Source: Gammaproteobacteria bacterium (lineage in GTDB: Bacteria; Pseudomonadota; Gammaproteobacteria; Steroidobacterales; Steroidobacteraceae). Taken from it: DNA of 38,653 bases. Numbering within the stretch: the stretch's first letter is position 1; each line of letters begins with the position of its first letter. Below are positions 1-10,098 of this stretch, piece after piece. The stretch is from contig JAIBJL010000002.1 of NCBI GenBank assembly GCA_020029545.1, positions 1-38,653 on the forward strand. The letters are read 5' to 3'. The translations under genes were made by a program, and so were the position numbers. The notes beneath the pieces are model-generated. The model was not told where the DNA came from. It saw nothing but the letters and a program-made list of their open reading frames with translations, and did not search any database.

Positions 1-1320
1 GCCGATGATGTGGGACAGGCGAGTACCGTAGGCGCGCGCCAGTCGCAGCGTAAGTTCATCGGACAGGAAGCTCCAGTGCAGGCGGACCTTCGCCAGGAAG
101 GCATTGAAATCCGCACCTGGCAGGTCACCGCCCGGCAGCGACGTGCCGTCCGTCCATTCCGTCGCGGAGCCGCCGATATGCGGGCGCAATTTGTCGAGCG
201 CTGCTTCGGCGAGTTTGCGATACGTGGTGATCTTGCCGCCGAAGACGGATAGCAAGGGCGGGCCACCGGTCGGCGTACTCAGCTCGAGTCGATAGTCGCG
301 CGTGACTTTCGACACATTGGCCGATTCGTCATCGGCGAGCGGGCGCACGCCGGAATAGGCCCATTTGACGTCTTGCGGTGTCACTGGCGCGCGAAAATAG
401 CGATTGACCGCATCGCACAGATACCGGATTTCTTCATCGCTGATATGAACCTGCGAGGGATCGCCGTCGAAAGGAACGTCGGTCGTGCCGATGACGGTGT
501 AATGCGCCTCGTAGGGAATCGCAAAAATTACGCGTCCATCGATGTTTTGCAGCGTAAAGGCGTGCTCGCCTGCATACACGCGCGGCACGACGATATGGCT
601 GCCTTTGACCAGGCGGACTTTGGATGCGTCATCCTGAGGACCGACGCGTTGCAGGACGCGTTCCACCCACGGACCGGCCGCATTGACGATCGCTCGTGCC
701 GCGATATCGATGCGCTGTCCCGATGTCAGGTGTTCACACTGTGCTTGCCAGAGGTTGCCTGAGCTCGTGGCGGTGACGAAGCGCGTCCGCGTATGGATTT
801 TCGCGCCGCGTTCCGCGGCATCCATGGCATTGAGTACCACGAGGCGGCTGTCGTCTGCCCAGCAATCGGAATAGACGAAGCCGTGCCGCAGCGTGTCCTG
901 CAATGGCGCGCCGTAGGAAGACCCTGCGAGGCGAATGCCGCGCGAACCGGGCAGTCGCTCGCGACCGCCCAGATGATCGTACAAGAACAGTCCGATACGT
1001 AACTGCCAGCGGGGTCGCAACGCCTCGACATGCGGCCACACGAATTGCAGTGGACGGACGATGTGCGGCGCGATTGCCAGCAGTCGCTCGCGCTCGATCA
1101 ATGCTTCTCGCACCAGGCGAAACTCGAAGAATTCCAGATAGCGCAATCCACCGTGAATGAGCTTGGTTGCCGCGGACGAAGTGGCCGAGGCGAGGTCGGC
1201 CTGTTCGACCAGTGCGACTCGCAACCCGCGTCCCGCGGCATCCCGGGCGATGCCTGCGCCGTTGATACCGCCACCAATGATCAGCAGATCGACGTCGAGA
1301 CGGGCGGGCAGGTCACTCAA
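1..1320 (-). CDS. glpD: Glycerol-3-phosphate dehydrogenase (FAD-dependent, GlpD-like), C-terminus cut by window start
   Basis: Reverse-strand translation gives LSDLPARLDVDLLIIGGGINGAGIARDAAGRGLRVALVEQADLASATSSAATKLIHGGLRYLEFFEFRLVREALIERERLLAIAPHIVRPLQFVWP, the typical GlpD N-terminus with GxGxxG FAD motif. Frame open to window edge. Start codon uncertain (TTG near 1320 or 1338). Confidence 0.9.
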   Translation of the reverse strand, partial: MSDLPARLDVDLLIIGGGINGAGIARDAAGRGLRVALVEQADLASATSSAATKLIHGGLRYLEFFEFRLVREALIERERLLAIAPHIVRPLQFVWPHVEALRPRWQLRIGLFLYDHLGGRERLPGSRGIRLAGSSYGAPLQDTLRHGFVYSDCWADDSRLVVLNAMDAAERGAKIHTRTRFVTATSSGNLWQAQCEHLTSGQRIDIAARAIVNAAGPWVERVLQRVGPQDDASKVRLVKGSHIVVPRVYAGEHAFTLQNIDGRVIFAIPYEAHYTVIGTTDVPFDGDPSQVHISDEEIRYLCDAVNRYFRAPVTPQDVKWAYSGVRPLADDESANVSKVTRDYRLELSTPTGGPPLLSVFGGKITTYRKLAEAALDKLRPHIGGSATEWTDGTSLPGGDLPGADFNAFLAKVRLHWSFLSDELTLRLARAYGTRLSHIIG

Positions 1321-1546
1321 GTGATGAATTGGAGGCAATAGGGGATGGGCTGCGTCGGTCGTGAAATAGTAGGCGGAATTTACAAACCCCTGCAATGACT
1401 ACTTTGCCACGCCGGTGGATTTCCAGCGCGCATTCGCGCTACTGTTGTCTCGGCAACCAGAAGGCAGGTAGCGCTGCGGCAGCCGCTCCCTTGTCGTATA
1501 ACGCATAACGCAAAGCTCACGCGGTCTTTCCGAGTCTGAAGGATGC

Positions 1547-3420
1547 ATGATGGTTCTGTTTGCAGCGACAGCCATCCTTGGCGCTTGCCTGCTGTTTCTC
1601 GTACAACCCCTGATCGCGAAACTCATTCTGCCCTGGTTCGGTGGAACCTCGACAGTGTGGAGCGCGGCGCTGGTTTTCTTCCAGGTGTGCCTGCTCGGCG
1701 GTTATGCGTTCGCCCACTGGCTGACGCACCACGTGCCGTCGCGCAGGCAATGGATCGTTCACGCGATGTTGCTGCTGGCAGGTTGTGCGTTGATGCCGAT
1801 CGTGCCGTCGGCGGCGTGGCGACCCATCGGTGCAGGTGACCCCATCTGGCAGATTTTTCTGCTGCTGGCGGTTACCGTCGGATTGCCCTCGCTGCTGCTC
1901 AGTGCAACCAGTCCGTTGCTGCAGGTGTGGTACATGCGCCGCTTCGGCAGCGAAGTACCCTACTGGCTGTTTGCTCTGTCGAATGCGGGATCGTTGGTGG
2001 CGTTACTGGCTTATCCGCTGCTGCTCGAACCGGTATTCGGATCGCGGACCTTGGCCATGGGCTGGAGTGTGGCATTCGTCGCGTTCGCAGCCGCATGCAT
2101 CGTGGTGGGCCGAAAGAGTTGCTTCGTCGCGTTGCCGCACAAGACGACAAGTTCTGAACCGCAGTGCGTCGCGCCGCGCACCGTGCAGATGCTGTGGTGG
2201 GTGCTGCTGTCGGCGTGCGGGTCGGCGCTCCTGGTCGCGGCGTCGGCGCAGTTGAGTACCAACGTTGCGCCCATCCCGTTGCTCTGGGTGGTGCCGCTCG
2301 CGTTGTACCTGCTGACATTCATTCTGACCTTCAGTACCCGAAGCGTCTATCGTCGCTCCGTTTTCTTGCCGCTGGTCGTCGCGTCGCTCGGCTGCATGGC
2401 CTGGCTGTACACGAACAGCGAAACGTATCAGGACATTCGCTATGTCATTCCACTGTACCTGCTGAGTCTGTTCGTCATTTGCACGATGTGTCACGGCGAG
2501 TTGGTGTATCGGCGGCCGACAGGCAGGTTCCTGACGCGTTTCTACCTGCTGATTGCGGCAGGGGGCGCACTCGGCGGAGCGTTCGTTGGTGTGGTTGCGC
2601 CGGTGATATTCGCGACCTCTCTGGAACTGCCGTTGCTGTTGAGCGTGATCGCCGCGCTGGTGACGTTGCTGCACTGGCGCCGCAGCGGTTCCGATCGCAC
2701 CTTGTGGCTGGTTCGAATTGCGATGCTTGCCGGCGCAGCAGCCCTGGTACGGGTCCTGGTGATTGCCGAGATCAAGAGTCGCGCAGACAGCGTCGTCGTC
2801 GCTCGCAATTTCTACGGCGTGTTGCAGGTGCGCGATTACCATCGTGACACCGAAATCGCCACTCGCAGGCTCGTCCACGGCACGATCAGTCACGGCTATC
2901 AATATACGGCCGCGGGGTACCGCGATGTGGCGGGTGCGTACTACTCGACCAGGTCAGGGGTGGGGCGCACGCTCGACGCATTCGAGGCGATGCGCGTCTC
3001 ACGCTCGAACGACAGGCCCCCCAGCGGTTCGATGTGCTCGCTGTGGATGCCTTTTCCAGCGATGCCATCCCGATACACTTGCTGACCAACGAAGCGTTCG
3101 AACTCTACTTCAGGCATCTGCAACCCGACGGCGTGCTCGCGGTACACATTTCCAATCGCTATCTCGATCTTGTGCCGGTGTGCCTGCGGGCCGCTCAACA
3201 TCTCGGGAGTTCCGCGACGGTGGTGCGCAACGCGCAGGATGAGATAGCGAATGCCAGTCACTGGGTGCTGATCACCTCGAACAGCGATCTGCTGCACCGG
3301 CGGCAGTTCGTTGGCGCCGACATGCAACCGGCGACCGCGCAGCCCGCGTTCCAGGGTTGGACGGATCAATACAGCAGCGTGTGGTCTGTGCTGAGCCTGG
3401 ATAAGCAACGGAGTCGGTGA
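1547..3420 (+). pseudogene. Membrane protein fused to spermidine-synthase-like domain, disrupted by internal deletion/frameshift
   Basis: ORF 1547..3085 has a multi-TM N-terminus (MMVLFAATAILGACLLFLVQPLIAKLILPWFGGTSTVWSAALVFFQ...) and ends out of frame. The spermidine-synthase-like C-terminus continues in another frame from about 2986 (GDARLTLERQAPQRFDVLAVDAFSSDAIPIHLLTNEAFELYFRHLQPDGVLAVHISNRYLDL...) to 3420. The segment normally between SGVG..TLDA and GDARL is missing. Confidence 0.8.
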
Positions 3421-3570
3421 ACGGTCGCTTCTGGGTGAGCGTTGCGAGTACGGTCCGCTTTCGTACAGTCGGTAACAGTCGGAAGAACACATGCGCTTCA
3501 CACGCAGCGGCGCTGGCTGCTAGAGTCGCCGGGAAGGAGCGGATTTCACCTGCTTACCCCGATTCCCGCA

Positions 3571-4257
3571 ATGCCAGCGATCCTGCGTGCCGTACTTGCC
3601 GTTATCCTGCTGTCGTGTGCAACGCTTGCGACGGCATTGAATGCGACCAGCAAGGAGGGCATCGACTTGAGCGGACGCTGGATCATCAACGCAGGGTTGA
3701 GCGACGATGCGGAGGCGTTGTTGGCGCGACGGGAGGAAGAAGAGCGGCAGGAACGTCGTCGGTGGGAACAGCGCGAGCGTGGACGCACGCCGCTCGAAGC
3801 ACTCGATGAGTCGGTGATGCCGCCCGCGATGACCGATCCGCGCTACGGCCGCGAACGACGTCTGGCACGCGAAGCGGAATTTCGCCGCATGCTGGGCATC
3901 ACCCAGTCCCTCGATATCCAGCAGTCCCCCGAGGGGCGCACGCTGGAGATTCGCTCGGATCGCGAATCGCGGACGTTCCAGGCCGGCTCCCGCAGCCAGG
4001 TTTCGATGCCGGAAGGCGCGCTAGCCGATTCGACGGTCGGTTGGGATGGTGATTGGTTCGTCATCGAACGCAAGGCGACGAAGGGTCCGCGCGTCACCGA
4101 GAAATACCGCCGCCTGAAAAAGACCGATCAGCTGGAATCGATCATTGCGTGGAGCGGGGAGACTTTTCTCGCCGGCATCAAAGTGCACCGGATTTTCGAC
4201 CGTGCCGTGGGTGCCGCACCGCCACCGCCGGACCCCACTCGGGGGCCATACAGGTGA
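3571..4257 (+). CDS. Hypothetical secreted protein (signal peptide, charged)
   Basis: ORF with hydrophobic N-terminal signal (MPAILRAVLAVILLSCATLATALNA). The ATG at 3571 fits the signal peptide better than the upstream start at 3442. Confidence 0.65.
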   Translation: MPAILRAVLAVILLSCATLATALNATSKEGIDLSGRWIINAGLSDDAEALLARREEEERQERRRWEQRERGRTPLEALDESVMPPAMTDPRYGRERRLAREAEFRRMLGITQSLDIQQSPEGRTLEIRSDRESRTFQAGSRSQVSMPEGALADSTVGWDGDWFVIERKATKGPRVTEKYRRLKKTDQLESIIAWSGETFLAGIKVHRIFDRAVGAAPPPPDPTRGPYR

Positions 4258-4286
4258 GCGGACGCTGGCTACGGTAAGACGGGCTT

Positions 4287-4352
4287 CAGGCTACGGCCAG
4301 AGAAAGAGAGTCGCCGTGGGCGATGAAGTATCTGAACTCTGGCCGTGGCCTG
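4287..4352. repeat. Imperfect inverted repeat between convergent genes (possible bidirectional terminator/REP-like)
   Basis: CAGGCTACGGCCAGAG (4287-4302) and CTCTGGCCGTGGCCTG (4337-4352) are reverse complements with one mismatch; followed by another CCCGTAGCCTG copy. Confidence 0.6.
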
Positions 4353-4382
4353 TCGCCCGTAGCCTGTCACCTCCGAGTAGCG

Positions 4383-5819
4383 CTACGCAGCGCCACTCGA
4401 ATATCCCATCACCGCTTTCACTTCCAGAAACTCTTTCAACCCCGCCGCGCCCCATTCGCGGCCGTTACCGGATTGCTTATAGCCTCCGAAGGGGGCATTC
4501 ACGTCGGTGGTGGCACCGTTGAGATGGACCATGCCGGTGCGCAGTTTCGCGGCGATGCGCCGTGCGTTTTCGATCTTGCCCGAGTACACGTAACCCGCCA
4601 GCCCGTAGACAGTGTCGTTCGCAATCCGCACGGCGTCGGCTTCGTCCTGGTACGGAATCATGACCAACACCGGTCCGAAGATCTCTTCGCGCGCGATGGT
4701 CATGTGGTTGTTCACGTTCGCGAACACGGTCGGCTTCACGAAGTAACCCTTGTCGATGCCGGCCGGGCGTCCCGGACCGCCGATCACGATCGTGGCGCCT
4801 TCCTCGACACCTTTTTCCAGCAGGCGCTGAATCTTGTCGAACTGGGTCTTGTTCGACACCGGGCCCAGCGTCGTTCCTGCGGCTTTCGGGTCGCCGACCA
4901 CCGGACTCTCGGCCACAGACTTGGCAATCTTCACGGCTTCGTCGTATAGCCGTTCCGGCACCAGCATGCGGGAAGGCGCGTTACACGACTGCCCGGTGTT
5001 CGACATCATCGACAACACGCCGGTCTTCACCGCCGCGTGGAGATCGGCATCGGCAAGAATGATGTTGGCGGACTTGCCGCCCAGTTCCTGCGACACTCGC
5101 TTGACGGTATCGGCCGCGGCCTTCGCTACCTGTATGCCCGCGCGGGTTGAGCCGGTGAACGACACCATGTCGATGTCCGGATGACGCGAGATCGCTTCAC
5201 CGACGGTCGGACCATCGCCATCGACCATGTTGAACACCCCTTTGGGTGTGCCGGCTTCTTCGAGAATTTCGGCGAAGACATGGGCGCTGAGAGGCGCTGT
5301 CTCGCTGGGTTTCAGCACGACGGTGCAGCCGGCGGCGAGCGCGGGTGCCACCTTGCAGGCGATCTGGTTGATCGGCCAGTTCCAGGGCGTAATCAACCCG
5401 CAGACACCGATCGGTTCGTGCCGCAGCAGCGTGGTGCCGTTGAGTTCTTCGAATTTGAATGCCCGCAAGGCGGCCAGCGTTGCGTTGAGGTGCCCCAGCC
5501 CGCTGCCTGCCTGCGCCTGCAACGCGAACTTCATCGGTGCGCCCATTTCGTCGGAAATCGCAGTCGCCAGGCGCGGCATGTGCTTTTTAAATGCCACGAT
5601 GATTCGTTCCAGCAAGGCGATGCGTTCTTCGCGTGGGGTTGCCGAGAAACTCTCGAAAGCGGCGCGCGCGGCCTGCACCGCGATGTCCACGTCGGCAGCG
5701 GTGCCGAGCAGGATCTTACCGACGCTGGCTTCGGTCGCAGGATTGATTACCTCCAGTTCGCGTCGTCCGCTCGGAGCCACCCACGCGCCATCGATAAAAA
5801 ACTTTCTGCAATCGTACAT
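4383..5819 (-). CDS. Aldehyde dehydrogenase family protein (NAD(P)-dependent)
   Basis: 478 aa. Motifs PWNWPINQIACKVAPALAAGCTVVLKPSE, FTGSTRAG, QELGGKSANIIL, NTGQSCNAPSRMLVP (catalytic Cys), EEIFGPVL. Confidence 0.95.
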   Translation of the reverse strand: MYDCRKFFIDGAWVAPSGRRELEVINPATEASVGKILLGTAADVDIAVQAARAAFESFSATPREERIALLERIIVAFKKHMPRLATAISDEMGAPMKFALQAQAGSGLGHLNATLAALRAFKFEELNGTTLLRHEPIGVCGLITPWNWPINQIACKVAPALAAGCTVVLKPSETAPLSAHVFAEILEEAGTPKGVFNMVDGDGPTVGEAISRHPDIDMVSFTGSTRAGIQVAKAAADTVKRVSQELGGKSANIILADADLHAAVKTGVLSMMSNTGQSCNAPSRMLVPERLYDEAVKIAKSVAESPVVGDPKAAGTTLGPVSNKTQFDKIQRLLEKGVEEGATIVIGGPGRPAGIDKGYFVKPTVFANVNNHMTIAREEIFGPVLVMIPYQDEADAVRIANDTVYGLAGYVYSGKIENARRIAAKLRTGMVHLNGATTDVNAPFGGYKQSGNGREWGAAGLKEFLEVKAVMGYSSGAA

Positions 5820-6152
5820 ATCCGCCTCCGCAACGAAGAGCTGCCCGCTGGCAGTCGGCCCGCTGCGGAATCATACGTCAGGATCGGCCTGCCACGCCGA
5901 ATTCAGCCGTCGCCCGGGGTGCCCGCGAAGCCCGCTGAAGTGAAAGCCTTTCAAGCACGCGGGGCGCCGAGCTGCCATTGTTTGACCAAAGGCACGGCGC
6001 TACCCGAGTGTCTAAACCCCGCCCCGGGGTTTCCCCTAATCGCGCGCACGCGCGCTTCAGAACACAGTTTTACTGCGACGACTGCGTCACGCTGCATCGC
6101 ATTCGCGCGCCAGGGTTATGTTGTTCCACGGAACTTGCAACCACCACGGACT

Positions 6153-8879
6153 ATGTCAGCTGCAGATTCTTACGACCTGTCATCTGCCGTCTGCGTCGCC
6201 CTCGATGCGGTAGCCAATGGCGTGCTCGTCATCGCGGTGCAGGGCGCCACTCGCCACGTGGTTCACGTCAATCCGGCGTTCACGACGCTGACGGGGCTGC
6301 GAGCAGAGGCGCTGAAGGGACGTAGTCCGCTCATGCTGATCGGTCGCGACACCGATCCGGAGGCGGCGCAGGAACTGCGGTCGGCATTGATGAACTGCAG
6401 CGACTACAGCGGTGAGTTGCTGATTTATGGCAGTGACCCAGGGGCCGGTGACCAGGGCGCGATGTGGTCGCGGCTGACGTTGCGGACCCTGTCAGGCGAG
6501 CCCTCGTTGCTGCTGATGACAGTGGAGAGTATCGAGAAATACAAGGTGGCGCGGACCTCGCTGCGCTCCAGCGAAGCACGGCTCGAGCTGGCGATGGAAG
6601 CCAGCGAATTGTCGATGTGGGAGTGGAATATCCCCGCAGACGCGGTGTACTACAACGACCAGTGGCGCCATTCGGTGGGCATCGAACCGGCTGAGTTGGT
6701 ACAGCGCACCGACCTGGTGGAGCGTTTGATGCTGCCAGCCAATGCGCCGCAGGTTCTCGATCAGCTCCAACGCCATTTGCAAGGTTCGACGGAGCACTTC
6801 GAATGCGAGTACGAACTGCCGACGCGCTTCGGCTCGCCCAGATGGTTTGCCGCGCGTGCCAAAGTGGTACGACGCGATGATTCCGGCGCCCCGGTGCGTG
6901 TGATTGGCGTGCTGCGCGATGTGTCCCGGCGTCGCCAGATGCAGCAGGATGCCCGCGAGGTCGAGCAGCGTTGGGAGCGCGCGGTCCGCGGCACGTCGGA
7001 TGGCTTGTACGACTGGGATCTGCTGACCGGACATGTCTGGTATGCCGCGCGCTTTCGGGAAATGATCGGCTACAGCGAACGCGAATTTCCCGACACATTC
7101 GCTGCGTTCCAAAGCCTGCTGCAGGAGGTGGACAGCCCCAAGGTGCTCGCGAGCATTCGCGCACATCTGGAAAACCGCACGCCGCTGGACGTGCGTTGTC
7201 GGATCAATGTGGCGACGGGCGGCTGGATCTGGTGCCGGCTGCGCGGGCGTGCAGATCGCGATGCGTCCGGGCGGCCCATGCGACTGGCCGGTTCGATCAG
7301 CGACATTTCAGCGCAGATCCGTGCCGAGGAAGCGCTCAGCCGCAGCCAGGATTTCTACGGCACGATTCTCGATTCGTTGCCGTTGCTCATCGCCTATGCC
7401 GATCGCGACGAGCGCGTCGTCTACGCCAATCTCGGCTTCCAGAAGTTCTTCGACAAACCGCTGACCGAGACCTACCGCCAGCCGGTGGCAGAAGTCATCG
7501 GCGAGAAGCGCTATCTCGTCATCGGTCAGTTCGTCCGCGAGGCATTGAACGGCAAGCCGGTGGAAACCCAAGGCAAGTTTCGCGATGCGCACGGACGCTC
7601 GCTCGACACGGACGCCACCTTCCTGCCGCATCGCGATGCCACGGGCGCAGTACTGGGCTGTTTCGTCGCCGTCCGTGATGTGACCGAGAAGCGCCAGCTC
7701 GAAGCCGAGCTGCGCCAGAGTCAGAAGCTGGAAGCCATCGGCCGACTGACGGGCGGTATCGCGCACGACTTCAACAATCTGCTGTCCGTCATCGTCGGCA
7801 ACACGCAGTTGCTGGCGCGCGCCATGCGTCAGAGTCCACGCCTGTTGAAACAGGCGGAAACGGCCCTGAAGGCGGCGATGCGCGGTGCCGAACTCACGCG
7901 ACGCCTGCTCGCATTCGCGCGCCAGCAGGTTCTGGAGCCGCGCGTCGTCGAGTTGAACACTCTGATAGGCGGCATGTTCGAACTGCTGCGGCGCTCGCTG
8001 ACAGGGGAGATCGTCATCCGCCAGTCGCTGGACCCTGAAGTTTGGCCCATCAAAGTGGATCCGGGCCAGCTTGAAAACGCGGTGCTGAATCTGGCGATCA
8101 ATGCGCGCGACGCCATGCCTGACGGCGGCGTGATCAGTGTGGTCACGCGCAATGTGTCGATCGGTGCGGCCGACCGCGCGAGCGACCCGGAACCGTTGCG
8201 CGTCGGCGATTATGCCGTCCTTGAAATCAGCGACACCGGCTCCGGCATGCCGCCGGAAGTGCTCAAGCGTGTCTTCGAGCCCTTCTTCACGACCAAAGAT
8301 GTCGGCAAGGGCAGCGGCCTGGGCCTGTCGATGGTGTATGGCTTTTTGAAGCAATCGGAAGGACATGTCAGTATTGCCAGCACGCCAGGCGGCGGTACGA
8401 CGGTATGTCTGTACTTTCCACGGACGCAGTCGGCAATCGACAGGTATAGCTCCAACGACAGCGAGGTGTCCGCACTGCAGGGTGGCGGTGAAACGATTCT
8501 GGTCGTCGAAGACAATGAAGAAGTGCGGACCACGGCGGTGGAGGTGCTGATCAGTCTGGGATATCGCCCGATCGAGGCGGCGAACGGCCAGCAGGCGCTG
8601 CAGCAATTCACGCAACACCCGGAGATCGCATTGGTATTCTCGGATGTCATGTTGCCGGGCGGCCTGCTGGGTGCGAATCTGGCGACCAAGTTACGCGAGC
8701 GGCGTCCGGGATTGAAAGTGCTGCTGACGACGGGTTATACCGAAAGTGCGATCATGCAGCGCGGTATGCTCGACGGCTCGCTGGAAGTATTGAGCAAACC
8801 CTACAAGGTGGAAGACCTTGCCCGTCGCATACGCGCGATCCTGGATGAACGAGAGGAGAATCGACGTGTCCCGGCGTAA
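6153..8879 (+). CDS. Multi-PAS hybrid sensor histidine kinase with C-terminal REC domain
   Basis: Several PAS/PAC motifs, GRLTGGIAHDFNNLLSVIVGNTQLL (DHp), NLAINARDAMPDGG and GSGLGLSMVYGF (HATPase), VVEDNEEVR...VFSDVMLPGG...TTGYTES...LSKPYK (REC). ATG at 6153; the in-frame extension to 5181 overlaps the antisense dehydrogenase and is not supported. Confidence 0.93.
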   Translation: MSAADSYDLSSAVCVALDAVANGVLVIAVQGATRHVVHVNPAFTTLTGLRAEALKGRSPLMLIGRDTDPEAAQELRSALMNCSDYSGELLIYGSDPGAGDQGAMWSRLTLRTLSGEPSLLLMTVESIEKYKVARTSLRSSEARLELAMEASELSMWEWNIPADAVYYNDQWRHSVGIEPAELVQRTDLVERLMLPANAPQVLDQLQRHLQGSTEHFECEYELPTRFGSPRWFAARAKVVRRDDSGAPVRVIGVLRDVSRRRQMQQDAREVEQRWERAVRGTSDGLYDWDLLTGHVWYAARFREMIGYSEREFPDTFAAFQSLLQEVDSPKVLASIRAHLENRTPLDVRCRINVATGGWIWCRLRGRADRDASGRPMRLAGSISDISAQIRAEEALSRSQDFYGTILDSLPLLIAYADRDERVVYANLGFQKFFDKPLTETYRQPVAEVIGEKRYLVIGQFVREALNGKPVETQGKFRDAHGRSLDTDATFLPHRDATGAVLGCFVAVRDVTEKRQLEAELRQSQKLEAIGRLTGGIAHDFNNLLSVIVGNTQLLARAMRQSPRLLKQAETALKAAMRGAELTRRLLAFARQQVLEPRVVELNTLIGGMFELLRRSLTGEIVIRQSLDPEVWPIKVDPGQLENAVLNLAINARDAMPDGGVISVVTRNVSIGAADRASDPEPLRVGDYAVLEISDTGSGMPPEVLKRVFEPFFTTKDVGKGSGLGLSMVYGFLKQSEGHVSIASTPGGGTTVCLYFPRTQSAIDRYSSNDSEVSALQGGGETILVVEDNEEVRTTAVEVLISLGYRPIEAANGQQALQQFTQHPEIALVFSDVMLPGGLLGANLATKLRERRPGLKVLLTTGYTESAIMQRGMLDGSLEVLSKPYKVEDLARRIRAILDEREENRRVPA

Positions 8880-10062
8880 GCGGAATCTGGTTCTGGCAGT
8901 TGACGATGAGACCGATTTTCTCGAGTTGATCGAGCATATCGGCCAGGGTGTCGGCTGCGATGTGATCACTGCCGATAGTGCCACGGGTTTTCGCGATCAA
9001 CTGACCCGTCGGCAGCCGACGCTGATCTTGCTGGATCTGCAGATGCCCGGCATGGACGGCATCGAGGCGCTGCGTTATCTGGCACGCCAGAACATCAGCG
9101 CCGGCGTGCTGCTGGCCAGCGGCATGGATCAGCGTGTATTGACGAGTGCCCGTCAACTGGGCGAATCGCTCGGGCTGCGGATGCTGGGTACGTTGCAGAA
9201 GCCGGCCATGCTCGAAGACATCGAGGCGCTGCTGGCGCGTCATTTAGAGCCCGACGAGCGGATTTCACTCGACGATCTGCAACGGGCGATCGACGAACAC
9301 GAACTGATCGTTCACTACCAGCCGAAGTTGCAGCGCGCGGCGCACGATTGGCAGGTGACCGGTGCCGAAGCCCTGGTGCGCTGGCGCCATCCGCGGCTTG
9401 GCCTGCTGTATCCAGGCGATTTTCTGCCGCTCGCCGAACAGTCCGGGCTGATCGTCGGCATCACCGATTTCGTGCTCACCGATGCGATCCGGCAGATCGG
9501 TCACTGGCGCAGTCGCGGCCTGCATCTGGCCGCCGCGGTGAATCTGTCGCCGCGCCTGGTGCAGGATCTGGAATTTCCCGATCGACTGGCGCGCTTGCTA
9601 AAAGAGTTCGATGTCACCGCGGATCAGCTGAATCTGGAAGTGACCGAAGCGGCGTCGTTGCACGATCCCGATCTGGTCATGGATATATTCACGCGCCTGC
9701 GCGTGCGCGGTGTGGGCTTGTCGCTCGATGACTTCGGGACCGGCCTGTCTTCGCTGACCCAGCTGTACAAAATGCCGTTCAGCGAAGTAAAGATCGATGG
9801 TTCGCTGATCGCGGAAGTGATGGCGACGAAACCGGCGGCGACCGTGGTACGCGCCATCATCGAGCTGGCACATAACTTGTCGCTCAAGGTGTGCGCCGAA
9901 GGTGTCGAAACCTCACCGCAATTCGAGTTTCTCGAACAACTGGGTTGCGATGCTCTACAGGGCGAGTTCATCGCGCATGCCATGCCGGCCGCCGAAATCG
10001 AATCCTTCATCAGCGTGTGGAACGGTGGCGATCACACGCTGATACCGGTGGTGAGGAAGTAG
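8866..10062 (+). CDS. Response regulator with EAL (c-di-GMP phosphodiesterase) output domain
   Basis: REC: LAVDDETDF...LILLDLQMPGMDG...LLASG...LQKPA. EAL motifs EALVRW, VNLSPRLV, LEVTEA, LSLDDFGTGLSSL, VKIDGSLI, CAEGVET. GTG 8866 has upstream GAGAGGAG and overlaps the stop of the upstream kinase. Confidence 0.93.
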   Translation: MSRRKRNLVLAVDDETDFLELIEHIGQGVGCDVITADSATGFRDQLTRRQPTLILLDLQMPGMDGIEALRYLARQNISAGVLLASGMDQRVLTSARQLGESLGLRMLGTLQKPAMLEDIEALLARHLEPDERISLDDLQRAIDEHELIVHYQPKLQRAAHDWQVTGAEALVRWRHPRLGLLYPGDFLPLAEQSGLIVGITDFVLTDAIRQIGHWRSRGLHLAAAVNLSPRLVQDLEFPDRLARLLKEFDVTADQLNLEVTEAASLHDPDLVMDIFTRLRVRGVGLSLDDFGTGLSSLTQLYKMPFSEVKIDGSLIAEVMATKPAATVVRAIIELAHNLSLKVCAEGVETSPQFEFLEQLGCDALQGEFIAHAMPAAEIESFISVWNGGDHTLIPVVRK

Positions 10063-10098
10063 GAAACGGGAAAGGCCTGGCATGCTAGCCGCGCCGCG

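Noticed and set aside
2003-2902. 299-aa minus-strand ORF opposite the membrane/spermidine-synthase-like gene
   Set aside because: Composition is that of an antisense frame (Q/R/H-rich), no domains.
5181-6152. In-frame N-terminal extension of the 1232-aa ORF upstream of hybrid kinase A
   Set aside because: Antisense to the well-supported aldehyde dehydrogenase; low-complexity shadow translation. ATG 6153 starts the PAS-like sequence.
7308-8618. 436-aa ORF on the minus strand
   Set aside because: Shadow ORF antisense to the kinase; no recognisable domain, Q/R/H-rich composition typical of high-GC antisense frames.
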